From NCBI RefSeq assembly GCF_007097145.1, contig NZ_VJVZ01000001.1:186001-250000 (forward strand): a stretch of DNA of 64,000 bases, written 5' to 3'. The stretch's first letter is position 1. Every line of letters starts with the position of its first letter. Of this stretch, positions 9,946-17,333 are shown in pieces. The position numbers were made by a program, and so were the translations under genes. The DNA is from Flavobacterium zepuense (GTDB taxonomy: Bacteria; Bacteroidota; Bacteroidia; Flavobacteriales; Flavobacteriaceae). The notes beneath the pieces were generated by a model. That model worked only from the letters and a program-made list of their open reading frames with translations. It did no database searches and was not told the DNA's origin.

Positions 9946-9953
9946 TATATTTG
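9946..9953 (+). promoter_or_regulatory. Possible -7 promoter element for the mannonate genes
   Basis: TATATTTG matches the Bacteroidota -7 consensus TAnnTTTG and lies 72 bases before the start codon at 10026. No TTG sits at the expected -33 distance, so the call is weak. Confidence 0.35.
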
Positions 9954-10025
9954 ATATCTAAAATAATTTTAAGAAAATTTAATTTTTGCGGTACTATTGA
10001 TGCTACAAAACTATACCTTGAATAA

Positions 10026-10847
10026 ATGAATATTTTAGACTCTTTTTCCCTAAGTGGAAAAGTAATTGTAGTTACCGGAGGGACAGGTGTACTGGGAGAA
10101 TCTTTTGTCAAAGCCATTGCACAGGCCGGAGGTAAAATTGCAATATTGGGCCGCGATAAAGAAAAAGCTGCATTGCGTGTAACGCAGGCTGAAGCCTTTG
10201 GTGCCGAAGCTCTTGCTATAATTGCGGATGTGCTTGATAAAGAAGATATAATTCGCGCAAAGAATGATATCTTAAACCATTTTGGTACAATAGATGGCCT
10301 TGTGAATGCTGCCGGGGGTAATATACCCGGAGCAATAATTAACCCAGACCAAAATCTTTTTGATGCCGAAATTTCAGACACTATAAGAGCAATTGAACTT
10401 AATTTATACGGTACCCTTATTCCAACCCATATATTTGGGCGTGTAATTGCCGAAAAAGGCAAAGGTTCTATAGTTAATATATCTTCACTCGCTGCCAGCC
10501 AGGCTATAACACGAGGCCTTGGTTACAATGTAGCCAAACACGGCATAGACGGTTATACAAAATGGATGGCTACAGAATTAGCATTACGCTATGGCGATAA
10601 AGTACGGGTTAACAGTATTGCGCCAGGTGTATTTCTTACCGATCAAAACCGCAGCCTGCTTACCGATACTGATGGCAATTTTACAGATAGGGCACAAAAA
10701 TTTGTAAGCAGCACGCCTTTTTCGCGCCTTGGCGACCCTCAGGAACTGGCCGGTACATTAATTTACCTATTAAGTGATGCATCAGCTTTCGTAAATGGCG
10801 AACGAATTTTTGTAGATGGTGGTTTTAATGCCTGGAGCGGCGTATAA
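10026..10847 (+). CDS. D-mannonate oxidoreductase (SDR family)
   Basis: This 273-aa short-chain dehydrogenase/reductase has an N-terminal Rossmann motif TGGTGVLG (residues 17-24). The NAG-type motif appears as NAAGG. The catalytic residues are a serine at 153/154 (NISSLAAS) and Tyr167/Lys171 (YNVAKHG). The C-terminus IFVDGGFNAWSG is typical of the SDR enzymes paired with UxuA. It should interconvert D-fructuronate and D-mannonate with NAD(H) in the cytoplasm. Mannonate dehydratase starts 10 bases downstream, which strongly supports this substrate over a generic SDR. No uronate isomerase or hexuronate transporter is in the window. Confidence 0.9.
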   Translation: MNILDSFSLSGKVIVVTGGTGVLGESFVKAIAQAGGKIAILGRDKEKAALRVTQAEAFGAEALAIIADVLDKEDIIRAKNDILNHFGTIDGLVNAAGGNIPGAIINPDQNLFDAEISDTIRAIELNLYGTLIPTHIFGRVIAEKGKGSIVNISSLAASQAITRGLGYNVAKHGIDGYTKWMATELALRYGDKVRVNSIAPGVFLTDQNRSLLTDTDGNFTDRAQKFVSSTPFSRLGDPQELAGTLIYLLSDASAFVNGERIFVDGGFNAWSGV

Positions 10848-10857
10848 TTTTTAAACT

Positions 10858-12027
10858 ATGAGCACTATAAATAAATTAGAGCAAACATGGCGCTGGTATG
10901 GGCCAAATGATACTGTAACCCTACAGGACGTAAAACAGGCCGGCGCAACCGGAGTAGTATCTGCACTTCACCATATTGCCCACGGCGAAGTATGGACTGT
11001 AGACGAAATCTTAAAAAGGAAGAAGCAAATTGAAGATGCCGGCCTTACATGGTCGGTAGTTGAAAGCGTGCCTGTGCATGAGGCTATTAAAACAAGGAAT
11101 TTTGATGCTGAAAAATATTTAGAAAACTACAGGACATCATTAAAAAACCTTAGTAGCTGCGGACTTAAAACAGTTTGTTACAATTTTATGCCCGTGCTGG
11201 ACTGGACACGTACCAAGCTTGACCTGGAAATGAAAGACGGTTCTAAGGCTTTGTATTTTAACTGGATAGATTTAGCCTATTTTGATATCTATATATTACA
11301 AAGAATAAATGCTGCAAATGATTATTCTGAAGAAATTGTTGATGCAGCCGCTAAGAGAAGTACTACAATCTCCGCAGAAGAAAAAGCACTCTTAACCGAA
11401 GTAGTACTTATGGGTGTGCCGGGAGAGGATGGCGTTACTTTAAAAAGTTTACAGGATAGTATAACCATATACCAACCTATTGGTTTTGAGGGTTTGCGTA
11501 ATAACCTTTTGTATTTTCTTAATGCAATTGCCGATGTATGCGAGCAGGAGTCGATAAAAATGACAATTCACCCGGATGATCCTCCCTACCCTATCTTAGG
11601 ATTGCCAAGAATTGCGAGCAATAAAGCAGATTTAGAATATATAATACAAGGTGTAAATGCAGACTTTAACGGTATATGCTTTTGTACCGGCTCTTTAGGT
11701 GCAGGCGTAAACAATAATATTAACGATATATTTGATGCTGTAAAACACCGTGTGCATTTTATACACCTGCGTAATGTTAAGAAGGATGAGCTTGGTAATT
11801 TTTATGAAGCAGATCATCTTGATGGTGACGTAAATATGTATAAAATCATGAAAGCTATTGTAGCCGAAAACAGTATCCGCAAAACTCCAATTCCTTTCAG
11901 GCCCGATCATGGCCACCAAATGCTTGACGATCTTAATAAAACTACACATCCGGGATATTCTGCTATTGGCAGATTGCGCGGCTTAGCCGAATTGAGAGGG
12001 TTAGAACTTGGCATTATCGGTCAATAA
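10858..12027 (+). CDS. uxuA: Mannonate dehydratase
   Basis: This 389-aa enzyme dehydrates D-mannonate to 2-keto-3-deoxy-D-gluconate in hexuronate catabolism (EC 4.2.1.8). The N-terminus LEQTWRWYGPNDTVTLQDVKQAGATGVV, with HHIAHGEVW, VCYNFMPVLDWTRT and a C-terminal FRPDHGHQM segment, is diagnostic for UxuA. The conserved His, Cys and Asp residues of the metal site lie in MTIHPDDPPYP, FCTGSLGAG and RPDHGH. It forms a two-gene operon with the oxidoreductase upstream. The next gene is convergent, and no convincing terminator was seen in the 83-base gap. Confidence 0.95.
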   Translation: MSTINKLEQTWRWYGPNDTVTLQDVKQAGATGVVSALHHIAHGEVWTVDEILKRKKQIEDAGLTWSVVESVPVHEAIKTRNFDAEKYLENYRTSLKNLSSCGLKTVCYNFMPVLDWTRTKLDLEMKDGSKALYFNWIDLAYFDIYILQRINAANDYSEEIVDAAAKRSTTISAEEKALLTEVVLMGVPGEDGVTLKSLQDSITIYQPIGFEGLRNNLLYFLNAIADVCEQESIKMTIHPDDPPYPILGLPRIASNKADLEYIIQGVNADFNGICFCTGSLGAGVNNNINDIFDAVKHRVHFIHLRNVKKDELGNFYEADHLDGDVNMYKIMKAIVAENSIRKTPIPFRPDHGHQMLDDLNKTTHPGYSAIGRLRGLAELRGLELGIIGQ

Positions 12028-12110
12028 TGGTGGGTACAACTGATGAGCCCACAGATTCGCCGGAACGTCATTTTAACGTAAATATCTTTAGGTGTCTAAA
12101 AAAATTTAAA

Positions 12111-13481
12111 TCATCGCAATGAAAGATTGTTCATTATGATAGGTTCGGCATCATTAATAGAGCCAATATTTTTTTGTGTCTGCATTACATTTTTGCCTGT
12201 ATTAATGCGTTCGGTTCCTGTAATAATAGCGAGAGACTGGCTAAGCAAAACTTCATTTGGCTCACCTAAAGGATGGATTGAAAGTTCGCCCAACTCTTCT
12301 AAATCAATTGATGGCGTTATACCCGCAGCATAATTCCCTTCGCCATTTGCATTAGATATCTTGTAGATTGCAGGATATAAAATCCATTTTTCTTCATCAG
12401 TACTTGCCATATCATTTTCGATAGGAAAAGTTGCCACATCTTTACCCATTGTTTTACTGCCTATAGTAATAACCTGCATAAATGGCCTTAAGTTATTAAT
12501 AATAATTTCTGAAGCCGATGCAGTATGGCTACTGCAAAGTATAAATACACGGCCAATGGAAGGATGGGCGCTACGCAGCGCTTCAAAACTTACCTGCGTT
12601 TCATTTGTTTTAAGCGCTTCGGTAAAGCTTTGATTTACAACGCCGCCATTAGCATTTCCTGTAAACCGGATAAATTGCTGGTCTGCCTGTATATTTGGCG
12701 CAAGGAGGATTGCCAGTGCCGTAGCAGACGATACATCTCCTCCCCCATTATAACGCAGGTCTACCACTACCTCATCTACGCCCTGGCTTTTAAAATTAAG
12801 AAAGGCATTTAACAGGGCTTGCGACAGGCCAACATCAAAATGCGGAATTTGGATGTAGCCTACCGTATGGTTTTGTTCTTGTATAATCTTGCCCCTAACG
12901 GGTTGTAAAAGCACCGTGCCTTTAGTTATATTTTTTACATACGGTGCCGAAAATCCTGTATTTTCATGGTAATCCATTACCGTGAGTTGGGCATTTTGAG
13001 AGGCTGACAACTCTTCGTACAGATTATTATAGTTTTCGTGGTTAACCGGCACAGCGTTAATTGCATTTATATACTGGCCACGTTGCAGCCCGGCATATTG
13101 CGCAGGGGAATCTTGCAGGACGTATAAAACAACCCCTAAAACCTGCCCCTCGTGTTCTATAAAGCTTATATTAAACCCAAAAGAATTTCTCAGGCTTTGC
13201 GGATAAGTTGAAGCATCGTTAAGGTTAACAGCATAAGAAAAACGATCCTGAGGATGCAACAGGCCCAAAAAATAATCCTGTGGCAGTTTTTTTAAATCCC
13301 CGCGACTGGGCAGGCTGCTATTGTAGTAATAATAGCGCTGCATTTGCTCGTATATCCAATTATTAGTAAACTCATCAGTCCCCTCATTTAAAACCTCAGG
13401 CGCATCGTCATTCTGGCAGGAATAAGCTGTTAAAATCAAAATAAGTGAAACTATTTTTATGTAATTTTTTATACGAACCAT
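12111..13481 (-). CDS. S41-family (C-terminal processing type) peptidase lipoprotein
   Basis: This 456-aa protein has a lipobox ending AYSC (Cys22) followed by QNDDA, suggesting a surface or outer-membrane-anchored lipoprotein. It carries a PDZ-like segment (about 95-175, VLQDSPAQYAGLQRGQYINAINAV) and an S41 catalytic domain with DLRYNGGG. Ser322 in HTASASE and Lys347 in KTMGKDV form the Ser-Lys dyad, spaced 25 residues apart as in E. coli Tsp (Ser430/Lys455). It is the last gene of the minus-strand series that begins with the sigma factor at 22471, and its start lies 4 bases after the preceding stop. Its protein target is unknown. Confidence 0.9.
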   Translation of the reverse strand: MVRIKNYIKIVSLILILTAYSCQNDDAPEVLNEGTDEFTNNWIYEQMQRYYYYNSSLPSRGDLKKLPQDYFLGLLHPQDRFSYAVNLNDASTYPQSLRNSFGFNISFIEHEGQVLGVVLYVLQDSPAQYAGLQRGQYINAINAVPVNHENYNNLYEELSASQNAQLTVMDYHENTGFSAPYVKNITKGTVLLQPVRGKIIQEQNHTVGYIQIPHFDVGLSQALLNAFLNFKSQGVDEVVVDLRYNGGGDVSSATALAILLAPNIQADQQFIRFTGNANGGVVNQSFTEALKTNETQVSFEALRSAHPSIGRVFILCSSHTASASEIIINNLRPFMQVITIGSKTMGKDVATFPIENDMASTDEEKWILYPAIYKISNANGEGNYAAGITPSIDLEELGELSIHPLGEPNEVLLSQSLAIITGTERINTGKNVMQTQKNIGSINDAEPIIMNNLSLR

Positions 13482-13485
13482 AGCA

Positions 13486-13761
13486 TTATCTTTTTTTAGA
13501 CTTTGTGTTCATTCTCCTAAGGCAGGGATACATAACTTTACGGAGCGACTCGTGCTTATTTTCATATGAATTAATACAATTTTCCAGCGCCTTAAGCAGG
13601 TTTTGGTAATAATCATATTCGCATTTCAGTTCGGCGGCCTTATCGCGTATGTATACCTCGCGGCCCTCCGGTATATTGTTCCCAAATCCCGGAAAGAGGG
13701 CTTCAAACTTTTCAAGGGCTTTTAACAGGTCCTGATGCTTTGTTGATTTTATGCTTTGCAT
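13486..13761 (-). CDS. Hypothetical 91-aa helical protein
   Basis: This small, charged, predicted all-helical protein (LLKALEKFEALFP, YYQNLLKALENCINSYENKHE) has a basic tail and no signal peptide or membrane segment. I recognise no family. The stop lies 4 bases before the start of the S41 peptidase and the start is 41 bases after the upstream lipoprotein gene, so it is probably co-transcribed with both. It may be cytoplasmic. Confidence 0.6.
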   Translation of the reverse strand: MQSIKSTKHQDLLKALEKFEALFPGFGNNIPEGREVYIRDKAAELKCEYDYYQNLLKALENCINSYENKHESLRKVMYPCLRRMNTKSKKR

Positions 13762-13802
13762 TTTACAACATTGTAGGGTTAATACTATCTTGGTGTTTTA
13801 AG

Positions 13803-14576
13803 TTAAAAATCAAAATAATCTACTAAGTTAATAGTACCCTCAACCCCGGAAAAAGCACCTGACTCATTAGCTTTTTCATCTAAAACAATTAACCTTGATT
13901 TGTTGTTTTGCATAACCATTTGCACAATAACCTGCTGGCCCGTAATGTAAGACTCGGTAGTGCCGTGTTTAACCAGTTCTACATTTATAACAGGCGGAGG
14001 TGCAAAAGCAAACTCTGCAAAGGTGCTGAAACCTTCTTTAGTAATATTTTGGGAAATACCCAATACCTGCCCGTTGGTTTTTTTAATAATGGCATCAATA
14101 GGGCCATCATAACCGCTGTTAGAATATCTATTTAATGTTGGGAATATAAAACGATAACCTGTGCGGCCTGTAGCGGTAAGTGTACCAGGCTGAAAGGCAA
14201 GTACATTGTCAATCCAAATACCTTCTTTAACATAGAATGATAAGGTATCTATTGGCGTTGTTGCAGGAAAGCTGTACGAATGCAATACACTACCGGAAAC
14301 CTTGTTAACAATTTCCAGCGCTTCGGTTTTTTTATTATAAAACACAAATTCGTAATCGGTTATTATATCCCCTTTAAAAGCATTTTGTTCGCCAATCTCT
14401 AATAGTTCGCCGTTTGCAAATACCTGTATAGAGTCCTGTAGGGCGCTATAACCCCTTATAACTATTTTACCCGGAGACTGCTCCTCATAAAGGGGCGTTA
14501 AATCATCGTTCCCGCAGCCTGTTACGAGGCTGCTAAGTAATACAAGAAGCACTAAGGTGCTGAAAAATTTCTTCAT
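13803..14576 (-). CDS. Lipoprotein of unknown function
   Basis: This 257-aa protein has a clear lipoprotein signal (lipobox VTGC, Cys21) followed by GNDD, an acidic stretch seen in surface-exposed lipoproteins. The mature part looks beta-rich, with alternating hydrophobic strands such as GKIVIRGYSALQDSIQVFANG. No catalytic motif or named domain was recognised. It lies between the T9SS protein gene and the 91-aa gene on the same strand. It is separated from the former by a strong hairpin, so it may have its own promoter or depend on read-through. Confidence 0.75.
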   Translation of the reverse strand: MKKFFSTLVLLVLLSSLVTGCGNDDLTPLYEEQSPGKIVIRGYSALQDSIQVFANGELLEIGEQNAFKGDIITDYEFVFYNKKTEALEIVNKVSGSVLHSYSFPATTPIDTLSFYVKEGIWIDNVLAFQPGTLTATGRTGYRFIFPTLNRYSNSGYDGPIDAIIKKTNGQVLGISQNITKEGFSTFAEFAFAPPPVINVELVKHGTTESYITGQQVIVQMVMQNNKSRLIVLDEKANESGAFSGVEGTINLVDYFDF

Positions 14577-14643
14577 GATAATAAAATTGTGCTACGCAAC
14601 AACTGTTGCGTTATTAAAACATAGGGCCTTAGCATTATAAAAT

Positions 14644-14678
14644 AAAAACACTGTACCTGTAAGTAATACAGTGTTTTT
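14644..14678 (-). terminator. Hairpin terminator after the T9SS cargo gene
   Basis: A perfect 12-bp stem (14644-14655 with 14667-14678, AAAAACACTGTA / TACAGTGTTTTT) has an 11-base loop. It lies just downstream, on the minus strand, of the gene ending at 14693. The T-rich arm acts as the U-tract. Confidence 0.8.
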
Positions 14679-14692
14679 ATCTGTATAAAAAC

Positions 14693-15556
14693 TTATTTTT
14701 TTATGAATTTTAATTGTTGAGATGCCTCCCCATTATTTAATACGGCGAAATACATACCGCCGGCAAGGCCGCTTACAGAAATTCCTGTTTCGTTATATTT
14801 AGATTCGCTTACAAGTATTCCGTTTATGTTGTAGATACTTACGTTTAGGGTATTCCCATCAACATTAGGGGCTAATTGCAGTTCTAACGTTTCGGTAACA
14901 GGGTTTTGTTTAATTTTAGTAAATGATTTAGTTACTTCATCTACACCGGCAAGACCTGTAGCTGTTATTTTTACATCGTTAATTTCAATTCCTGTAAAAG
15001 GCTGGGCATTTTTTACAATTGCAAAATACACTTCTTCCTGGCCTTCACCTGCATATTGAGACATATCAACTATGTATTCATGAAATTCTTCGGCATTCTG
15101 GGTGGTTCTTGTTAAGTTAAGTGTTATTGGCTCATTTTCTAAAAAAGTAGCCATATCCGGTGAATTTGACACGTAAACTAACAGGCTTTGGCTGGCACCT
15201 GTACCATCATATGCTGTAGTTTGCGCATTAATTACCAATTGAAGGGTACCACCATAGTAAGATAGGTCCTGTACCGGTGATATTGCCCAGTTGTTTTCAA
15301 TATTTTCGTAAGAATAGCCTGTGGCAAGATCTATATTGTAAGTGGCAAGTACATCAGCACTACCCTCACCTATCTCGCCTGTATTTGTATCTATAAATAA
15401 ATTTTTCCTTGCAAGCCAGTTGCTTGTATTGGCGTCTTCGTCCTGTAAAGTCCAGTCGGTTACATTACCATCATTAAAATCATCTTCCCAAACAGTAAAT
15501 TGGGCATTTGCCTGTAAACAAAATAAAAATAGCGTAAAAAGTAAAAAATTTTTCAT
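14693..15556 (-). CDS. T9SS-secreted protein with choice-of-anchor J-like domain
   Basis: This 287-aa secreted protein has a Sec signal peptide ending ANAQ (about residue 19). A beta-sandwich follows with DDFNDGNVTDWTLQDED, NNWAISPVQDLSYYGG and a late EINDVKITATG, a pattern typical of choice-of-anchor J (concanavalin-like) domains. From about residue 210 comes a type A C-terminal sorting domain (KQNPVTETLELQL, VSIYNINGILV, LAGGMYFAVL, ending LKFIKK), which directs T9SS export and surface attachment. It has no visible enzyme motif and may bind a ligand or matrix. It follows the beta-helix lipoprotein gene across a 63-base gap containing a GC-rich terminator. Confidence 0.85.
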   Translation of the reverse strand: MKNFLLFTLFLFCLQANAQFTVWEDDFNDGNVTDWTLQDEDANTSNWLARKNLFIDTNTGEIGEGSADVLATYNIDLATGYSYENIENNWAISPVQDLSYYGGTLQLVINAQTTAYDGTGASQSLLVYVSNSPDMATFLENEPITLNLTRTTQNAEEFHEYIVDMSQYAGEGQEEVYFAIVKNAQPFTGIEINDVKITATGLAGVDEVTKSFTKIKQNPVTETLELQLAPNVDGNTLNVSIYNINGILVSESKYNETGISVSGLAGGMYFAVLNNGEASQQLKFIKK

Positions 15557-15567
15557 GGTTGTAATTT

Positions 15568-15596
15568 AAAAACCCGGGCAGGGCTGCTGCCCGGGT
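15568..15596 (-). terminator. GC-rich intrinsic terminator after the beta-helix lipoprotein gene
   Basis: A perfect 10-bp stem ACCCGGGCAG / CTGCCCGGGT (15572-15581 with 15587-15596) has a 5-base loop. On the minus strand it is followed by a T run (complement of A 15568-15572). It lies 24 bases after the stop at 15620 and before the T9SS gene, so it should reduce downstream expression. Confidence 0.88.
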
Positions 15597-15619
15597 ATAA
15601 TTAATATTTATTGTTAATA

Positions 15620-16969
15620 CTATTCGTAAATAGTTGTAAAACCGTTCCATTTTGTCCAACAATCTGTCCAGTTAGGCTCGTTAGCAAAAGCACCGGTTGT
15701 ACCAGCAGCAAGACTAAAGCTTGCCTCGTTATAGAAAGGCTGGTAAGATCCTGTTCCCCATGTATTTGCAGATGCAAGTGTAGATGGAGCAGCACCACCT
15801 GTACCTAAGCTTGAACCTACAGGTAAAATAATGGTTGTAAATGCATGAACACGCATATTACCTAAGAATGAATCTGACCTTAATGAAGGCGAATCGAACC
15901 TTATACCTGTTTCATAACCAGAAACGCTTGCGTTAGTAAGGTTAATTTGACCCAACCTGCGTACGTGTATAGCGTTTTCAAGTTTTTGAGCAGTTACGGT
16001 TGGTATAGCTTTATAGCCTAGAATACTAAGATCTGTAATAACCGGGCGGGTTATGATAGAAGTAGATGTACCACCAGCGTTATTATCAAGCTCTATACCG
16101 TTAGAATCAGGGTTACCACCACTTAAGCTGTGTGTAGAGTTCCTGTTAGCAATGGCAATTGCTTTGTTTATTGTACCGGTATAACCAAGGTCAAAGTCAA
16201 AAGCGTCATCATCCTGTCCAAAAGCTACAAGGTGGCTTGCATTTACTGTTCCTCCAAAAAATTCAAATGCATCATCCCTGCCATAAGTTACCTGTATGTG
16301 GTTAATAGTAGTACCGCTACCAACACCGCCTAAAGTAAGGCCGTTAATTTCGTTACCTAATTCCGGATCGCCAATTACACGGCCGGCAAACTCTATACGC
16401 ACATAACGTAATGTACCAGAGTTATCTGCAGGTATGTTACCGCCATATTCAAAGTCGGCAGCAGGCGTATCGGTATTAAGGCCTTCAATCCTGTTAGTAG
16501 TAGTACCAGTGTTAACAGGAGCCTCACCTAAAATAACAACACCACCAAAATCGCCGGTTACGGCAGTTGTAGCAGCATTATTATCTAAAAGTTTAGAGCT
16601 TGTAAATACAATTGGGTTACATGAACCATCCGGGTTAAGACCAACCGCGTTGATAGTACCACCTTTAGAAACTACAAGTACACCTGTAGTACCGGAAACC
16701 GAAGCATCTGCAATTATAAAAGTACCCGGCTCTATAGTTAATGTACCTGCTGTAACACGCACTATACCGCTTAATACCCATACGTGGTCGTTATCCCAGG
16801 TGGTGTTAGTTGTAATTGCACCCGATACCGTTGTTTTAGGTAATAATGATGCAGCAGCGTAATCGGCAACTGAAGCCTCCATTTCGAAAGAAGAATCGGC
16901 AGCTGTTTCATCTTTATCACATGAAACCAGCAGTAGCGCTGACATAGCGAACATAAATAATTTTTTCAT
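15620..16969 (-). CDS. Predicted parallel beta-helix lipoprotein
   Basis: This protein has 449 aa from the ATG at 16969. The frame extends upstream to 17083, but only the inner start gives a lipoprotein signal (MKKLFMF to LLLVSC, Cys17, followed by DKDE). The mature part is made of short Gly/Asn/Asp-rich strands, such as GDFGGVVILGEAPVN, IEGLNTDTPAADFEYGG, LRYVRIEFAG, INGLTLGGVG and FEFFGGTVNASHLVAFGQ. These suggest a right-handed beta-helix like pectin-lyase folds. No lyase catalytic residues were identified. Gene order places it directly after the STN-type TonB receptor, so it is probably that receptor's surface partner in place of SusD. The function is inferred. Confidence 0.8.
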   Translation of the reverse strand: MKKLFMFAMSALLLVSCDKDETAADSSFEMEASVADYAAASLLPKTTVSGAITTNTTWDNDHVWVLSGIVRVTAGTLTIEPGTFIIADASVSGTTGVLVVSKGGTINAVGLNPDGSCNPIVFTSSKLLDNNAATTAVTGDFGGVVILGEAPVNTGTTTNRIEGLNTDTPAADFEYGGNIPADNSGTLRYVRIEFAGRVIGDPELGNEINGLTLGGVGSGTTINHIQVTYGRDDAFEFFGGTVNASHLVAFGQDDDAFDFDLGYTGTINKAIAIANRNSTHSLSGGNPDSNGIELDNNAGGTSTSIITRPVITDLSILGYKAIPTVTAQKLENAIHVRRLGQINLTNASVSGYETGIRFDSPSLRSDSFLGNMRVHAFTTIILPVGSSLGTGGAAPSTLASANTWGTGSYQPFYNEASFSLAAGTTGAFANEPNWTDCWTKWNGFTTIYE

Positions 16970-17333
16970 ATTATCTAAATTATAATTACATTTGCTGCTA
17001 TTAGATTTTAGAGCCTTAGGGGAGAGCAGCAAATTTTTCTCCCTTGGGGCTTTCGCTTTTTTGGTAAGTGTATAATAAGCCATCTGTTTACCACCAGGTA
17101 CTTATCCCTAACTTCCTGCTTTCACTATCAGGGTTTTTATGTGAAAGAGTGTTGCAAAACATAATTTAATAACGTTGCCATGTTTCAGGAAGGTGATGAA
17201 TCCTTAAATGCCTTTGCTTTTGCAGTGGCTCCTTTTAACGAATATTCCGTACCTCCGGCTCATTAACATTGTTACTTAATTTAATAAATGCAAGTTGCCC
17301 ATATAGCCTTAACCGGCTACTACCTATTACCAT
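16970..17333. other. Gap between TonB receptor and beta-helix lipoprotein genes
   Basis: No gene is supported here; the open frame upstream of 16969 is an extension without a signal peptide. An imperfect hairpin with a 7-bp stem (CTTTCAC 17119-17125 with GTGAAAG 17141-17147) could structure the lipoprotein leader. No terminator with a T-tract and no riboswitch family was recognised. Confidence 0.45.

Larger units (their letters stand above)
9501..10025. other. Intergenic region between fructan operon and mannonate genes
   Basis: These 525 bases hold the fructan-operon terminator, a decayed-looking open frame on the minus strand (9655-9810), an AT-rich stretch, and a possible -7 element ahead of the mannonate genes. 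No tRNA, repeat or start-bearing gene was recognised. Confidence 0.6.

Noticed and set aside
16970..17083. N-terminal extension of the beta-helix protein
   Set aside because: The extra 38 residues would bury the lipoprotein signal, which starts cleanly at 16969.
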